Positions 40,717 to 48,210 of a stretch of 48,210 nt of DNA are shown in pieces. Each line of letters begins with the position of its first letter. The first letter of the stretch is position 1. This DNA is from CAYMYN01 sp964394665 (GTDB taxonomy: Bacteria; Planctomycetota; UBA1135; GCA-002686595), in the NCBI GenBank assembly GCA_964394665.1, contig CAYMYN010000032.1, positions 1-48,210 on the forward strand. Direction: 5' to 3'. The notes below the pieces were generated by a model. It was not told the DNA's origin. It saw only the letters and a program-made list of their open reading frames with translations, and did no database searches. The position numbers and the translations under genes are program-made.

Positions 40717-40880
40717 GAGGCCGAGAAACAATACGAGCGGAACCGGAGCGGACCCGGAGCAGACCATCCGGACGGCCTCTCAGAACGCCTCTTGGACGGC
40801 CGGCAAGCCGGCCGTGCCGATGAGGCCGCGGGGATCCCCCGCGCCACGATTCACTCTCTTGGTGCTTCGCCTGCGAAGCA
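40714..40880 (+). repeat. multi-hairpin 3' element, copy B (after the sigma factor)
   Basis: The element starts with the sigma-factor stop codon: TGAGAGGCCGAGA (40714-40726). Hairpins follow in series: TGAGAGGCCG/CGGCCTCTCA (40714-40723 with 40773-40782), ACGGCCGGC/GCCGGCCGT (40796-40804 with 40807-40815), CGCGGGG/CCCCGCG (40827-40833 with 40837-40843) and TGCTTCGC/GCGAAGCA (40863-40870 with 40873-40880). The first segment, the CGGCCTCTCAGA segment (40773-40784) and the ACGGCCG hairpin are shared with copy A after argF'. The loop of the first hairpin (40724-40772) is longer here and holds CGGA-rich repeats. Confidence 0.65.
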
Positions 40881-40887
40881 GGGAAAC

Positions 40888-40917
40888 GAGGCCGGCCCGG
40901 TTCAGCGGGCCGGCCTC
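40888..40917. terminator. 12-base perfect hairpin closing the arylsulfotransferase-like gene
   Basis: GAGGCCGGCCCG (40888-40899) pairs with CGGGCCGGCCTC (40906-40917) around a 6-base loop. On the minus strand the hairpin starts inside the stop codon of the arylsulfotransferase-like gene (TGA at 40918-40916). It also ends the run of hairpins following the sigma-factor gene, so it may serve both strands. Confidence 0.6.
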
Positions 40918-42466
40918 ACTCGTTACCGGAGGCAGCCGAGCCGCCACCCGCTGAAGCGGGCGCGGACGCCGGCAGCCGGCCCTTCAAGCCGGGGTGATCG
41001 TGGGGGATGCGCGTGGCGCGGAACAACGCGCGCGTCGGCGCGCGGCCGGATTGTTCGGTCGGCGGGGCGTCACCGCCGTGCGGGTTCCACCAGTCCCAGA
41101 CGATGCGTCCTCCGCGCGTGACCTCGAAGACGCGGCCGTCGCGGCCCTGGCAGATCAGGGTGTTGCCGTTCGGCAGGCGCTGCGCACCGGAGATGAACGA
41201 GGAGTAGAAGACGCCGGGGTCCTCGTAGGTCCAGGCGGGCTCGGTCGGGCCGAAGGGTTCGCCGGGAGCGCGCCGGAATCCGCGTTCGGGATCGAAGGGC
41301 AGGACGAGCTCGTCCACCGACGAGCGTTCACCCCCCGGGCGGCCGGGGCCATTGTTGAACACGAGCAGGCGCAACTCCCCGGGCTTCTCGCCCGCGACCC
41401 ACTGGGGATCGTGCTGGCGGAACAGGCGCCGCGCGGAGTCGTCGCCGGCGCCGTAGGTGCGCGGGTTGCCCCAGCGGAAGAGCAGGTCCCCGCCGCGGCC
41501 CCAACGGCCTCCGCTGCTGCCGCGGGCTTGCTCCGTGGTCGTCGAGTGGTCGATCACCCAGACCTCGGACAGGTGCGGCGTGCTGAGGGCGATGAGCTGG
41601 TACTCGGGGTGGTAGGCAACGGCGTTCGTGTGCAGCCAGTCGGGCTTCTTCCAGCGCTCGTCCGGTTCGCCCGACGGCTCGTCGCCACCCACGTAGCCCA
41701 GCGCGCGCATCTCGCGTTCCTGGCGCTCGCGCTCGCGGCGTTGGGCCTCCGTCTCGGGCGGCCGGTCCCGATGGTCGGCACTGATGTCGATGCGCTCGGG
41801 CCGCTCCACGACCGAACCGTGGTTGGCGCGCTTGGAGTCGAGGTCCTGGATCAGGTGGTCCCAGGCGCGCCACTCCCACACGATCTGGCCCCCACGATCC
41901 CCCTCGGGGCGGATCTCGAGCACGGCGTCGGGCCAGAGCCCGTCCTCGCCGATGGCGCGCGGATGGCGGCCGGCGGCCAGCACCTCGGCCCGCGAGAGGT
42001 GCTCCCAGACGATGACGAGCAGGTTCCCGTCGGGCAGGGGCTCGATGTCGTGATGCTGCGTGCGCCGCCCGTCCGCGATCTCGTACTGCCACAGCAGCTC
42101 GCCCTCGAAGCTGTAGCGCTGGATCAGGCCGCCGATGCCGCCGCCGCGGAAGCGTGGGTTGTCGTCCTTGCGCCCGCAGCGCAGGAGCGAGCCGTCCTCG
42201 AGTAGGTAGAACCCGCCGCCCGGCGCGGAGTCCAGGCTCCAGCGGTGCGCCACCTCGCCGTCCATGTCGACCAAGTACGCGAAGCGCGAGTTCAGAGGGG
42301 AGACCAGCGTCAGGCCGTCGAAGGCCTCCGGTTCGCGCACGCGCAGCCCAGGCTGCGGCTCCGCAGGGGCGTCCTGCGTGGCCGGGGACGGCGCGGGTCC
42401 CTCGGGAGGGGTCTGCCCGGGCGCTGCCAGCGCCGGCGTGACGATCAGGAGGAGCGTACAGAGCAT
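40916..42466 (-). CDS. arylsulfotransferase (ASST)-like secreted beta-propeller protein
   Basis: A 516-residue protein with a signal peptide ('MLCTLLLIVTPALAAPG') and a Pro/Glu linker to about residue 45. A propeller-like domain follows, with repeated strands such as 'LVSPLNSRFAYLVDMDGEVA', 'LLEDGSLLRCGRKDD', 'TQHHDIEPLPDGNLLVIVWE' and 'WLHTNAVAYHPEYQLIALS'. The 'SEVWVIDHST' strand and the His-rich segments match the arylsulfotransferase-like family, in which a His carries the sulfate. True ASST transfers sulfate between phenols; many distant members are uncharacterised, so the activity is uncertain. The C-terminal 30 residues are low-complexity ('PASAPASAGGGSAASGNE'). The first ATG, at 42466, opens the signal peptide. 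Confidence 0.75.
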   Translation of the reverse strand: MLCTLLLIVTPALAAPGQTPPEGPAPSPATQDAPAEPQPGLRVREPEAFDGLTLVSPLNSRFAYLVDMDGEVAHRWSLDSAPGGGFYLLEDGSLLRCGRKDDNPRFRGGGIGGLIQRYSFEGELLWQYEIADGRRTQHHDIEPLPDGNLLVIVWEHLSRAEVLAAGRHPRAIGEDGLWPDAVLEIRPEGDRGGQIVWEWRAWDHLIQDLDSKRANHGSVVERPERIDISADHRDRPPETEAQRRERERQEREMRALGYVGGDEPSGEPDERWKKPDWLHTNAVAYHPEYQLIALSTPHLSEVWVIDHSTTTEQARGSSGGRWGRGGDLLFRWGNPRTYGAGDDSARRLFRQHDPQWVAGEKPGELRLLVFNNGPGRPGGERSSVDELVLPFDPERGFRRAPGEPFGPTEPAWTYEDPGVFYSSFISGAQRLPNGNTLICQGRDGRVFEVTRGGRIVWDWWNPHGGDAPPTEQSGRAPTRALFRATRIPHDHPGLKGRLPASAPASAGGGSAASGNE

Positions 42467-42569
42467 GGCGGGGGCCTCGCGGGGTTTCGATCGAGCGGCG
42501 AGTGGCGCAAGCGCCGGGGCATCCTAGCCGCCCCCGCCCCCGGCCCGGTCCGCGGGCTCCCCGAGCGAC

Positions 42570-42602
42570 GGGGGCGCCCCGCCGTCTGGGCGGGGCGCCC
42601 CC
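42570..42602. terminator. 14-base perfect hairpin downstream of the 44-residue gene
   Basis: GGGGGCGCCCCGCC (42570-42583) pairs with 42589-42602 around GTCTG. On the minus strand it begins 21 bases after the stop of the small gene, the expected place for its terminator. It would also separate that gene from the arylsulfotransferase-like gene. Confidence 0.6.
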
Positions 42603-42623
42603 GATGGGTTGCCGCTCGGGCGC

Positions 42624-42758
42624 TCAGCGCTTCGGCGGGGCCGGCTTGCTGGCCGGTTGGGTGGGCTGCGCGGGTTTGGCGCCGGGAGCGGGCTTGCCCG
42701 CCGGTTGGGCCGGCTTCGAGCTGGGGGTGGCGGGCTTCTGCGGTTGGTTGGCGGCCAT
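42624..42758 (-). CDS. small basic Pro/Ala/Lys-rich protein (44 residues)
   Basis: A 44-residue protein of 13 Pro, 10 Ala, 6 Lys and one Arg, with no acidic residue. 'KPA' recurs at positions 8, 15, 22, 28 and 38, giving a near-heptad rhythm. It resembles the basic tails of bacterial histone-H1-like proteins and the linker regions of E2 enzymes, but no domain is attached. Support for a real gene: ATG at 42758, AGGAG on the minus strand (42770-42766) 7 bases upstream, and a perfect terminator hairpin 21 bases after the stop. Function unknown; nucleic-acid binding or an intrinsically disordered linker is a guess. It is divergent from the sigma-54 activator gene. An ATG further upstream (42821) is possible but lacks a ribosome site. 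Confidence 0.65.
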   Translation of the reverse strand: MAANQPQKPATPSSKPAQPAGKPAPGAKPAQPTQPASKPAPPKR

Positions 42759-42872
42759 GGGATGGCTCCTCGAGTGCGGGTCGGAAAGGGTCGGTGCGCT
42801 TCCGGCCACGCCGGGCGTCACCGTCCCGCATCAGCAAGGCGTGGGCCGCGGGCCGGAACCGGCGCCGCACGC

Positions 42873-42963
42873 GCACTGCAAGTGCTTGCGCTGTAGAGGG
42901 TTGCAGCTCATTGCCTGCGCCGGGAGAGGTGTGCCCCTTGATTGGATCGGGTGCTCCCGATCC
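42873..42963 (+). promoter_or_regulatory. inverted repeats upstream of the sigma-54 activator
   Basis: Three dyads stand in the 252-base divergent gap: GCACT-GCA-AGTGC (42873-42885), CTGCAA (42876-42881) with TTGCAG (42901-42906), and GGATCGGG-TGCT-CCCGATCC (42944-42963). These are candidate operators or leader hairpins. I could not find a convincing -10/-35 or -24/-12 promoter here. Confidence 0.4.
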
Positions 42964-43010
42964 GATGGATTCGGAGGTGGGGCGTCAGACTCTCGGAGCC
43001 CCAACACCCG

Positions 43011-44489
43011 ATGCTCGTCCGAGTCCTGCTCGCCCTCTCGAACCAACGCCTCGAGTCCCGCCTGCGGCGTTGCCTGTCCGGTCGCAGTGCGATCGTCTCC
43101 GCGCTGCCGCGCGGCGCCGACTTGGCGGCCCACCTCGAGCGCGGCCAGGTCGACATCGCGTTCGTGCGCCGCCGCGAGTTGCTCCCGCGGCTGGAGCTCG
43201 TCGCGCGCCTGCGGGCCCTGCCCGAGCGGCCGGAGGTCGTCGTCCTGACCGATCGCGAGGACGGCGCCGAGCGCGGTGCCTTGCTCGCGGCGGGTTGTCT
43301 GGCGGTCGTCAGCGAGGCGCTCTCCGACGCGGCCCTGGAGGAGGCGCTGCGGGCCCTCCTGCGCCGGCGGCGCGACGAGACCGTCGGGCGGCTCAACGTC
43401 ATCGACCCCCAACCCCAGGGGCACCTGGACGACTTCGTGTCGAAGAGCCCGGTGATGCTCGCCTTCCTGAGCGTCGTGCGGCGGGTGGTGGCCAGCGACA
43501 GCTCGTTGCTCGTGCTCGGCGAGACCGGCGTGGGCAAGGAGCGCCTGGCGCGCGCCATCCACGCCGAGGGGCCGCGCCGCGGGGGCCCCTTCCTGGCCGT
43601 GAACTGCAGCGCCCTCTCCGAGACCCTGCTCGAGAGCGAGATCTTCGGGCACGAGGAGGGCGCCTTCACCGGCGCGACGCGCGCGCGGCGGGGGCTCTTC
43701 GAGCTCGCCCACCGCGGCACGATCTTCCTCGACGAGGTCGGCGACATGGCACCCTCGCTGCAGGCCAAGCTGCTGCGCGTCGTGCAAGACCGCGAGATCC
43801 TGCCGGTGGGGGGCGAGGAGCCTGTGCGCGTCGACGTGCGCATCATGGCGGCCACCAACCGCGACCTCGCGCGCGACGTCGCCGAGGGACGCTTCCGCTC
43901 CGACCTCTACTACCGGCTGGGTGTGGTCACGCTGACCTTGCCCCCGCTGCGCGAGCGTCGCGAGGACATCCCCGCCCTTCTCGAGAGCTACGTCGAGCAC
44001 TTCCGCGTACGGTTGGGTCGCGGTGTGCGCGGGATCGCGCCCGCGGCCCTGGTGGCGCTCGTGCGCTACGACTGGCCGGGCAACGTGCGCGAGCTCGTCA
44101 ACGTCGTGGAGCGCGCGGTGCTGCTCGGCAGCGGGCCGCTGATCGAGCTCGAGGACCTGCCGCCGCAGGTCGCCCGCGCCGCGCGTCAAGCGCCGCCCGC
44201 GCCGGGGGATGCGGTCCCCCCGCCGGCGAGTCCTCCCGAGGGCGCCGGGACGATCCCGTCCTGGTCGGTCGCGCGGGCGCAGGCCCTGCGGGAGTTCGAG
44301 CGCCGCTACCTCGTGGACCTCATGACGGCGTGCGGCGGCCGGATCGGGGCGGCCGCGCAGCTCGCGGGATTCGATCCGCGCTCCCTGTACGACAAGCTGC
44401 GGCGCCACGGCCTGCGCAAGGAGGACTTCCGCGGGTCGCATCCGTCCCTCGGCGGTGGCCGCGCCGGGGTCGCTCCCCGGAAGCCCTGA
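43011..44489 (+). CDS. sigma-54-dependent activator with degenerate receiver domain (NtrC family)
   Basis: A 492-residue protein. Residues 1-125 have the length and strand pattern of a response-regulator receiver, but the place of the phosphorylated Asp ('VDIAFVRRREL', where 'xxxxDxxMP' is expected) has no Asp, so it should not be phosphorylated normally. The central AAA+ domain is complete: Walker A 'GETGVGKE' (Lys176), the sigma-54-contact loop GAFTGA (217-222), Walker B 'GTIFLDEVGDM' and 'NRDLARDVAEGRFRSDLYYR'. A Pro/Ala linker leads to a Fis-type helix-turn-helix ('GRIGAAAQLAGFDPRSLYDK'). It should open sigma-54 promoters in response to an unknown signal. It lies 135 bases before lipA. 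ATG at 43011. Confidence 0.9.
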   Translation: MLVRVLLALSNQRLESRLRRCLSGRSAIVSALPRGADLAAHLERGQVDIAFVRRRELLPRLELVARLRALPERPEVVVLTDREDGAERGALLAAGCLAVVSEALSDAALEEALRALLRRRRDETVGRLNVIDPQPQGHLDDFVSKSPVMLAFLSVVRRVVASDSSLLVLGETGVGKERLARAIHAEGPRRGGPFLAVNCSALSETLLESEIFGHEEGAFTGATRARRGLFELAHRGTIFLDEVGDMAPSLQAKLLRVVQDREILPVGGEEPVRVDVRIMAATNRDLARDVAEGRFRSDLYYRLGVVTLTLPPLRERREDIPALLESYVEHFRVRLGRGVRGIAPAALVALVRYDWPGNVRELVNVVERAVLLGSGPLIELEDLPPQVARAARQAPPAPGDAVPPPASPPEGAGTIPSWSVARAQALREFERRYLVDLMTACGGRIGAAAQLAGFDPRSLYDKLRRHGLRKEDFRGSHPSLGGGRAGVAPRKP

Positions 44490-44624
44490 AGGCCGCGCCC
44501 GGGCGGGGCGAGGGCGCGCCCGGGGTCGCGGCGCCGTATCCCCCGCAGGCCCTCCCCGCAGGCCGTGCGAGGAGACCGCGCCGGTGCGGTTTTGCTAACC
44601 TGCCGGGCCGACCCACCGCCGACC

Positions 44625-45647
44625 ATGTCGTTCGACACGCACCCGATGGACGGGCCCCCGGGGCGTCGTCCGGCCGACGCGCCGCCCGCCGCAGGGGTGC
44701 GCCGGGCCATGCGCGCCGATCCCGCCGCGGTCGAGCACGGCGGTCGCAAGCCCCCCTGGCTGAAGGTGCCCTTGCCCGGGGGCGAGGGCTACAACCGCCT
44801 CAAGGGCCTGGCCCGCGAGCTGCGCCTGCACACGGTCTGCGAAGAAGCCCGTTGCCCCAACGTCGGGGAATGCTGGAGCGGCCCCGCGCCCACCATGACC
44901 CTCATGGTCCTGGGCCGCGAGTGCACGCGCCGTTGCCGATTCTGCGCCGTCGAGACGGTGCTCCAGGCCGCGCCTCCCGACCCCGAGGAGCCCGAGCACG
45001 TCGGCCGCGCGGTGGCCGCCATGGATCCGGCGTACGTGGTGATCACCAGCGTCGACCGCGACGACCTCCCCGACGGCGGCGCGGCCCATTACGCGGCCTG
45101 CGTGGGCGCGATCCGCGAACGTTCGCCGCGCACCCTGGTCGAGACGCTGATCCCCGACTACCAGGGCGAAGCCCTCGCCGCGCTGATGGCGGCGCGGCCC
45201 GACGTCCTGGCCCACAACGTCGAGGTCGTCGATCGGCTGCAGCGCCGCATTCGGGACCCGCGCTGTTCCTTCGAGCGCTCGCTCGCGACCCTGCGCCAAG
45301 CGCGGCGCCTGGTCCCGGGCACCCCGACCAAGTCGTCGTTGATGCTGGGCCTGGGCGAGACGCACGAGGAGGTGCTGGATGCCCTGCGACGGCTCGCGCA
45401 GGCCGGCGTCGAGCTCGTCACCCTGGGCCAGTACCTGCGCCCCACGCCGAACCACGCGCCCGTGGTCGAGTACGTGAGCCCGGAGCGCTTCGCGGAGTAC
45501 GGCCGCATCGGCCGCGAGCTGGGCTTCCTGCACGTGGCCTCCGGCCCCCTGGTGCGCTCGAGCTACAAGGCCGCCGAGGTCTTCGCGGCCGGCCTGGTGC
45601 GCGCGCGCCGCCCCCACGGCGCACCGATCGAACCCGCCACCCCCTGA
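44625..45647 (+). CDS. lipA: lipoyl synthase
   Basis: A 340-residue radical-SAM enzyme that inserts two sulfurs into octanoyl groups on E2 and H proteins to make lipoate. The auxiliary cluster is CX4CX5C at Cys72, Cys77 and Cys83 ('CEEARCPNVGEC'). The SAM cluster is CX3CX2C at Cys100, Cys104 and Cys107 ('CTRRCRFC'), and the C-terminal 'VRSSYKA' supplies the conserved Ser ligand. About 40 variable residues precede the conserved 'RKPPWLKVPLPGGEGYN'. A possible -10 (TAACCT, 44596-44601) lies in the upstream gap. The next gene begins 2 bases after the stop: the enzyme that needs the cofactor is encoded in the same operon. Confidence 0.95.
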   Translation: MSFDTHPMDGPPGRRPADAPPAAGVRRAMRADPAAVEHGGRKPPWLKVPLPGGEGYNRLKGLARELRLHTVCEEARCPNVGECWSGPAPTMTLMVLGRECTRRCRFCAVETVLQAAPPDPEEPEHVGRAVAAMDPAYVVITSVDRDDLPDGGAAHYAACVGAIRERSPRTLVETLIPDYQGEALAALMAARPDVLAHNVEVVDRLQRRIRDPRCSFERSLATLRQARRLVPGTPTKSSLMLGLGETHEEVLDALRRLAQAGVELVTLGQYLRPTPNHAPVVEYVSPERFAEYGRIGRELGFLHVASGPLVRSSYKAAEVFAAGLVRARRPHGAPIEPATP

Positions 45648-45649
45648 GC

Positions 45650-46768
45650 ATGGAACCCACCGAAGTCCTCTCCGTCATCGAGCCCGACGGCGCCGTGAAC
45701 GGCCACGAACATGGTCTCTCCGCGGACGGGCTGCGGCGCTGCTACCGCAGCATGATCCTGACGCGGGCCTTCGACCAGACCTGCATGAACCTGCAGCGCT
45801 CCGGTCGCATCGGCTTCTCGATCCCCAACAAGGGCGTCGAAGCCACGCAGGTCGGCGCCGCGAGCGCGCTCGAGACCACGGACTGGATCTTCCCGAGCTA
45901 CCGCGACTTCGGCATGGCGCTGTACCACGGCGTGCCCGCGGTCGAGATGCTGCACAACATGTACGGCAACGCGCGGGACGGCGCCAAGGGCCGCCAGATG
46001 CCGGTGCACTTCTCCTTCGTCGACCCGATCCGCTTCGTCTCGATCAGCTCGCCGATCGGCACGCACCTGCCCCAGGCCGTCGGCGCGGCGCGCGCGTTCC
46101 AACAGCGCGGCGAGGACCGCGTTTGCCTGGTGAGCTTCGGCGACGGCGGCACCTCGAGCCTGGGTTTCCACTCGGGGCTCAACTTCGCGGGCGTGTGGAA
46201 GGCCCCGGTGGTGTTCCTGTGCCAGAACAATGGCTACGCGATCTCCTGCCCGACCGATCAGCAGACCGCCTCGGCGGGCTTCGCGATCAAGGCCCAGGCC
46301 TACGGCATGCCGGGCGTCAAGGTGGACGGCAACGATCTCCTGGCCGTGCGCCAGGCCGTGCGCGAGGCCGTCGAGCGGGCGCGCACCGGCGGCGGTCCGA
46401 CCCTGATCGAGGCCGAGACCTTCCGCATGGGCGGACACTCGACCTCGGACGACCCGACGCGCTACGTGCCCAAGGAGCTCATCGAGCACTGGGAGAAGCG
46501 CGATCCGATCCAACGCTTCGAGCGTTTCCTCGAGCGCCAAGGTCTGTGGACGACGGCGCTGCGCGACGAGCTCGAGCGCGAGACCAAGGACGAGATCCAA
46601 GCCGCCGTCCAGATCGCCGAGCAGACGCCCAAGCCCGCCCTCGAGACCATCTTCAGCGACGTCTACGCGGAGCTTCCGCCCTTCCTGCGCCGCCAGGGCG
46701 AGGCCGCCTTCGACCTGGCTCGACGCCGCGGCGACGCGATCGCCGGCGGCGGCGAATTCCCGCTCTGA
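45650..46768 (+). CDS. 2-oxoacid dehydrogenase E1 alpha subunit (branched-chain type likely)
   Basis: A 372-residue thiamine-diphosphate subunit. The TPP motif runs from 'GDGGTSSLGFHSGLNFAG' to 'CQNNGYAIS' (GDG...NN). 'IGTHLPQAVGAARAF' and 'MGGHSTSDDPTRY' (phosphorylation-loop region in homologues) are also typical. The sequence style ('IFPSYRDFGMALYHGVPAVE', 'HWEKRDPIQRFERFL') is closer to branched-chain 2-oxoacid and related E1 alpha proteins than to the single-chain pyruvate E1. Together with E1 beta it decarboxylates the 2-oxoacid and passes the acyl group to lipoyl-E2. ATG at 45650, 2 bases after lipA. Confidence 0.9.
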   Translation: MEPTEVLSVIEPDGAVNGHEHGLSADGLRRCYRSMILTRAFDQTCMNLQRSGRIGFSIPNKGVEATQVGAASALETTDWIFPSYRDFGMALYHGVPAVEMLHNMYGNARDGAKGRQMPVHFSFVDPIRFVSISSPIGTHLPQAVGAARAFQQRGEDRVCLVSFGDGGTSSLGFHSGLNFAGVWKAPVVFLCQNNGYAISCPTDQQTASAGFAIKAQAYGMPGVKVDGNDLLAVRQAVREAVERARTGGGPTLIEAETFRMGGHSTSDDPTRYVPKELIEHWEKRDPIQRFERFLERQGLWTTALRDELERETKDEIQAAVQIAEQTPKPALETIFSDVYAELPPFLRRQGEAAFDLARRRGDAIAGGGEFPL

Positions 46769-46810
46769 TCCGACCCCGCGCCTCCCATCCCCCGTGCCTC
46801 GCTCCACGCC

Positions 46811-47785
46811 ATGCCCAACCTGACCCTCGTCCAGGCCGTCAACGACGCCCTCAAGACCGCGATGCGCGACGACCCCTCGGTGGTCGTGTTCGGCGAGGAC
46901 GTGGGCCCCAAGGGCGGCGTCTTCCTCGCCACCGAAGGGCTGACCAAGGAGTTCGGCGAGATGCGCTGCTTCGACACGCCGCTCTCCGAGGACGGCATCG
47001 TCGGCGCGGCCATCGGCATGGCGATGAACGGGCTCAAGCCCGTGGCCGAGATCCAGTTCCAGGACTTCATCTTCCCGGCCTTCGACCAAATCGTGTCGGA
47101 GGCCGCGAAGCTGCGCTATCGCTCCGGCGGCCAGTACACGGCGCCGATGGTGATCCGCACGCCCTACGGCGGCGGGATCCGCGGCGGCCTCTACCACAGC
47201 CAGTCGGGCGAGGCCTACTTCTGCCACACCCCGGGCCTCAAGGTCGTGATCCCTTCGACGCCCTACGACGCGAAGGGTCTGTTGCTGGCCTCGATCCACG
47301 ACCCCGATCCGGTGCTTTTCCTCGAGCCCAAGGCGCTCTACCGCACGACCAAGAGCGACGTGCCCGAGGGTGACTACCGCGTGGACCTCTCGACCCTGCG
47401 TCAGGTGCGAGAAGGCGACGACGTGACGATCTTCTGCTACGGCGCCATGGTGCCGGTCTGCACCCAGGCCGCCGAGCAGGCCGCGGCCAAGGGCATCGAG
47501 TGCAACGTCGTCGACCTGCGCACCCTGCTGCCCCTCGACGAGGAGGGCGTGCTCGAGGCCGGCAAGCGCACCGGCCGCATCGTGGTCGTGCACGAGGCCC
47601 CGCGTTTCTGCGGCTTCGGCGGCGAGATCAGCGCGCTGTTCGCCGAGCGCGCCATCGAGTACCTCGAGGCGCCCATCCTGCGCGTCACGGGCTTCGACAC
47701 GCCCTTCCCGAACACCCTCGAGCACCACTACCTGCCGGACCACCGCCGCGTGCTCGACGCCGTCGAGCACGTTGCGAGTTTCTGA
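46811..47785 (+). CDS. 2-oxoacid dehydrogenase E1 beta subunit (branched-chain type likely)
   Basis: A 324-residue partner of the E1 alpha protein. Conserved blocks are 'VFGEDVGPKGGVFLATEGL', 'FDTPLSEDGIVGAAIGMAMN', 'AEIQFQDFIFPAFDQIVSEA', 'TPYGGGIRGGLYHSQSGEA' and 'EAPRFCGFGGEISA'. 'KGGVF.AT.GL' and 'YHSQSGEAYFCHTPGLKVV' point to the branched-chain dehydrogenase subgroup. Length is normal. It follows E1 alpha by 42 bases and precedes E2 by 40 bases; both gaps are featureless. Confidence 0.92.
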   Translation: MPNLTLVQAVNDALKTAMRDDPSVVVFGEDVGPKGGVFLATEGLTKEFGEMRCFDTPLSEDGIVGAAIGMAMNGLKPVAEIQFQDFIFPAFDQIVSEAAKLRYRSGGQYTAPMVIRTPYGGGIRGGLYHSQSGEAYFCHTPGLKVVIPSTPYDAKGLLLASIHDPDPVLFLEPKALYRTTKSDVPEGDYRVDLSTLRQVREGDDVTIFCYGAMVPVCTQAAEQAAAKGIECNVVDLRTLLPLDEEGVLEAGKRTGRIVVVHEAPRFCGFGGEISALFAERAIEYLEAPILRVTGFDTPFPNTLEHHYLPDHRRVLDAVEHVASF

Positions 47786-47825
47786 TCCGCGAAGACCCGC
47801 GCCACCACCCGGACCCACGAGAATC

Positions 47826-48210
47826 ATGGCCATCGAGTTCAAGCTGCCCGACATCGGCGAAGGGATCGCCGAGGGCGAGATCGTGAAGTGGCTCGTCAGC
47901 GCGGGCGACGCGGTCGAGGAGCACCAGCCCGTCGTCGAGGTGATGACCGACAAGGCCACCGTCGAGCTGCCCGCGCCCGCCGCCGGCCGCGTGACCGAGG
48001 TCCTGGCGGCGGAGGGCGACGTCGTGCCGGTCGGCCAGGTGATCTTCCGCCTCGAGACCGGCGCGCCGTCCAAGTCGAGCGCCGCGGCGCCCAAGCAGGA
48101 GGCGGCGCCGCGGGCCGAGGCGCCGGCGGCGAAGCCTGCGCCGGCGGCGAAAGCTGCGCCGGCGGCGAAGCCCACGCCGGCCGCGAGCGCCCCCGCGCCC
48201 CCGACCCCCC
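47826..48210 (+). CDS. 2-oxoacid dehydrogenase E2, lipoyl acyltransferase (partial, N-terminus)
   Basis: The first 128 codons of an E2 protein that runs off the window. Residues 1-80 form a lipoyl domain ('FKLPDIGEGIAEGEIVKWLV'), with the lipoylated Lys43 in 'VMTDKATVE'. An Ala/Pro/Lys linker follows ('APAAKPAPAAKAAPAAKP'), the flexible arm that lets the lipoyl group swing between E1, E2 and E3. The peripheral-subunit-binding and catalytic domains lie beyond the edge. E2 is the direct client of LipA at the head of this operon. Confidence 0.93.
   Translation, partial: MAIEFKLPDIGEGIAEGEIVKWLVSAGDAVEEHQPVVEVMTDKATVELPAPAAGRVTEVLAAEGDVVPVGQVIFRLETGAPSKSSAAAPKQEAAPRAEAPAAKPAPAAKAAPAAKPTPAASAPAPPTP

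Noticed and set aside
44581..44601. sigma-54 type -24/-12 promoter before lipA
   Set aside because: A GG...GC pair exists (GGTGCGGTTTTGC), but the interval is 9 rather than 10 bases and the TGGCAC half is absent.

Overview
The window is very GC-rich (I estimate above 70%; not counted) and almost fully coding. It most likely comes from a planctomycete-type bacterium. The partial gene at the left edge ends in the 'RYQLWFRD..GPCGSGFNFTNG' tail that I associate with secreted planctomycete proteins. An alpha-toroid protein with a TonB-like N-terminus, an arylsulfotransferase-like protein and a sulfatase-fold protein fit the same group. Genes are packed tightly: at least ten neighbouring pairs overlap by exactly 4 bases (GTGA or ATGA).

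Layout. (1) 1-10700: an alpha-glucan/oligosaccharide utilisation region. A GH31 glucosidase and a debranching-type (alpha/alpha)6 glycosidase are on the minus strand. Divergent from them are an M14 peptidase, a CUT1-type ABC sugar importer whose binding protein is fused to the first permease, a second permease, the ATPase, and a low-molecular-weight phosphatase. (2) 10798-17792, minus strand: the alpha-toroid membrane protein, then rnc-mfd-SurA-like lipoprotein as a translationally coupled unit. (3) 17991-27328: a sulfatase-fold enzyme with a Thr nucleophile, a class III aminotransferase with an extra C-terminal domain, a divergent radical-SAM/SPASM protein, a dGTPase-like HD protein, and a coupled GMC oxidoreductase plus Gfo/Idh-type protein. 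(4) 27383-36655, minus strand: an arginine operon, argR-argG-DUF1611-argC-argD-argF'-argB-argE-like-argH. The transcarbamylase belongs to the N-acyl-ornithine type. No argA or argJ is present; a DUF1611 P-loop protein sits inside the operon instead. Two ARG-box-like operators lie in front of argR. (5) 36786-42758: a repeat-bearing lipoprotein, an acyl-CoA dehydrogenase, an unusual sigma-70 factor behind about 590 bases of non-coding GC-rich DNA, an arylsulfotransferase-like protein and a 44-residue Pro/Ala/Lys protein. (6) 43011-48210: a sigma-54 activator with a degenerate receiver, then lipA and genes for E1 alpha, E1 beta and E2 (cut by the window end) of a 2-oxoacid dehydrogenase, plausibly the branched-chain type.

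The observations I rate highest are: the DUF1611 protein as candidate for the missing first enzyme of arginine synthesis; a shared promoter signature, TATGCT followed by exactly 9 bases and then the start codon, at four unrelated genes, which implies leaderless mRNAs; a repeated multi-hairpin element whose first bases are the stop codon of the preceding gene (argF' and the sigma factor); and the binding-protein/permease fusion. No rRNA, tRNA, insertion sequence or CRISPR array was recognised.
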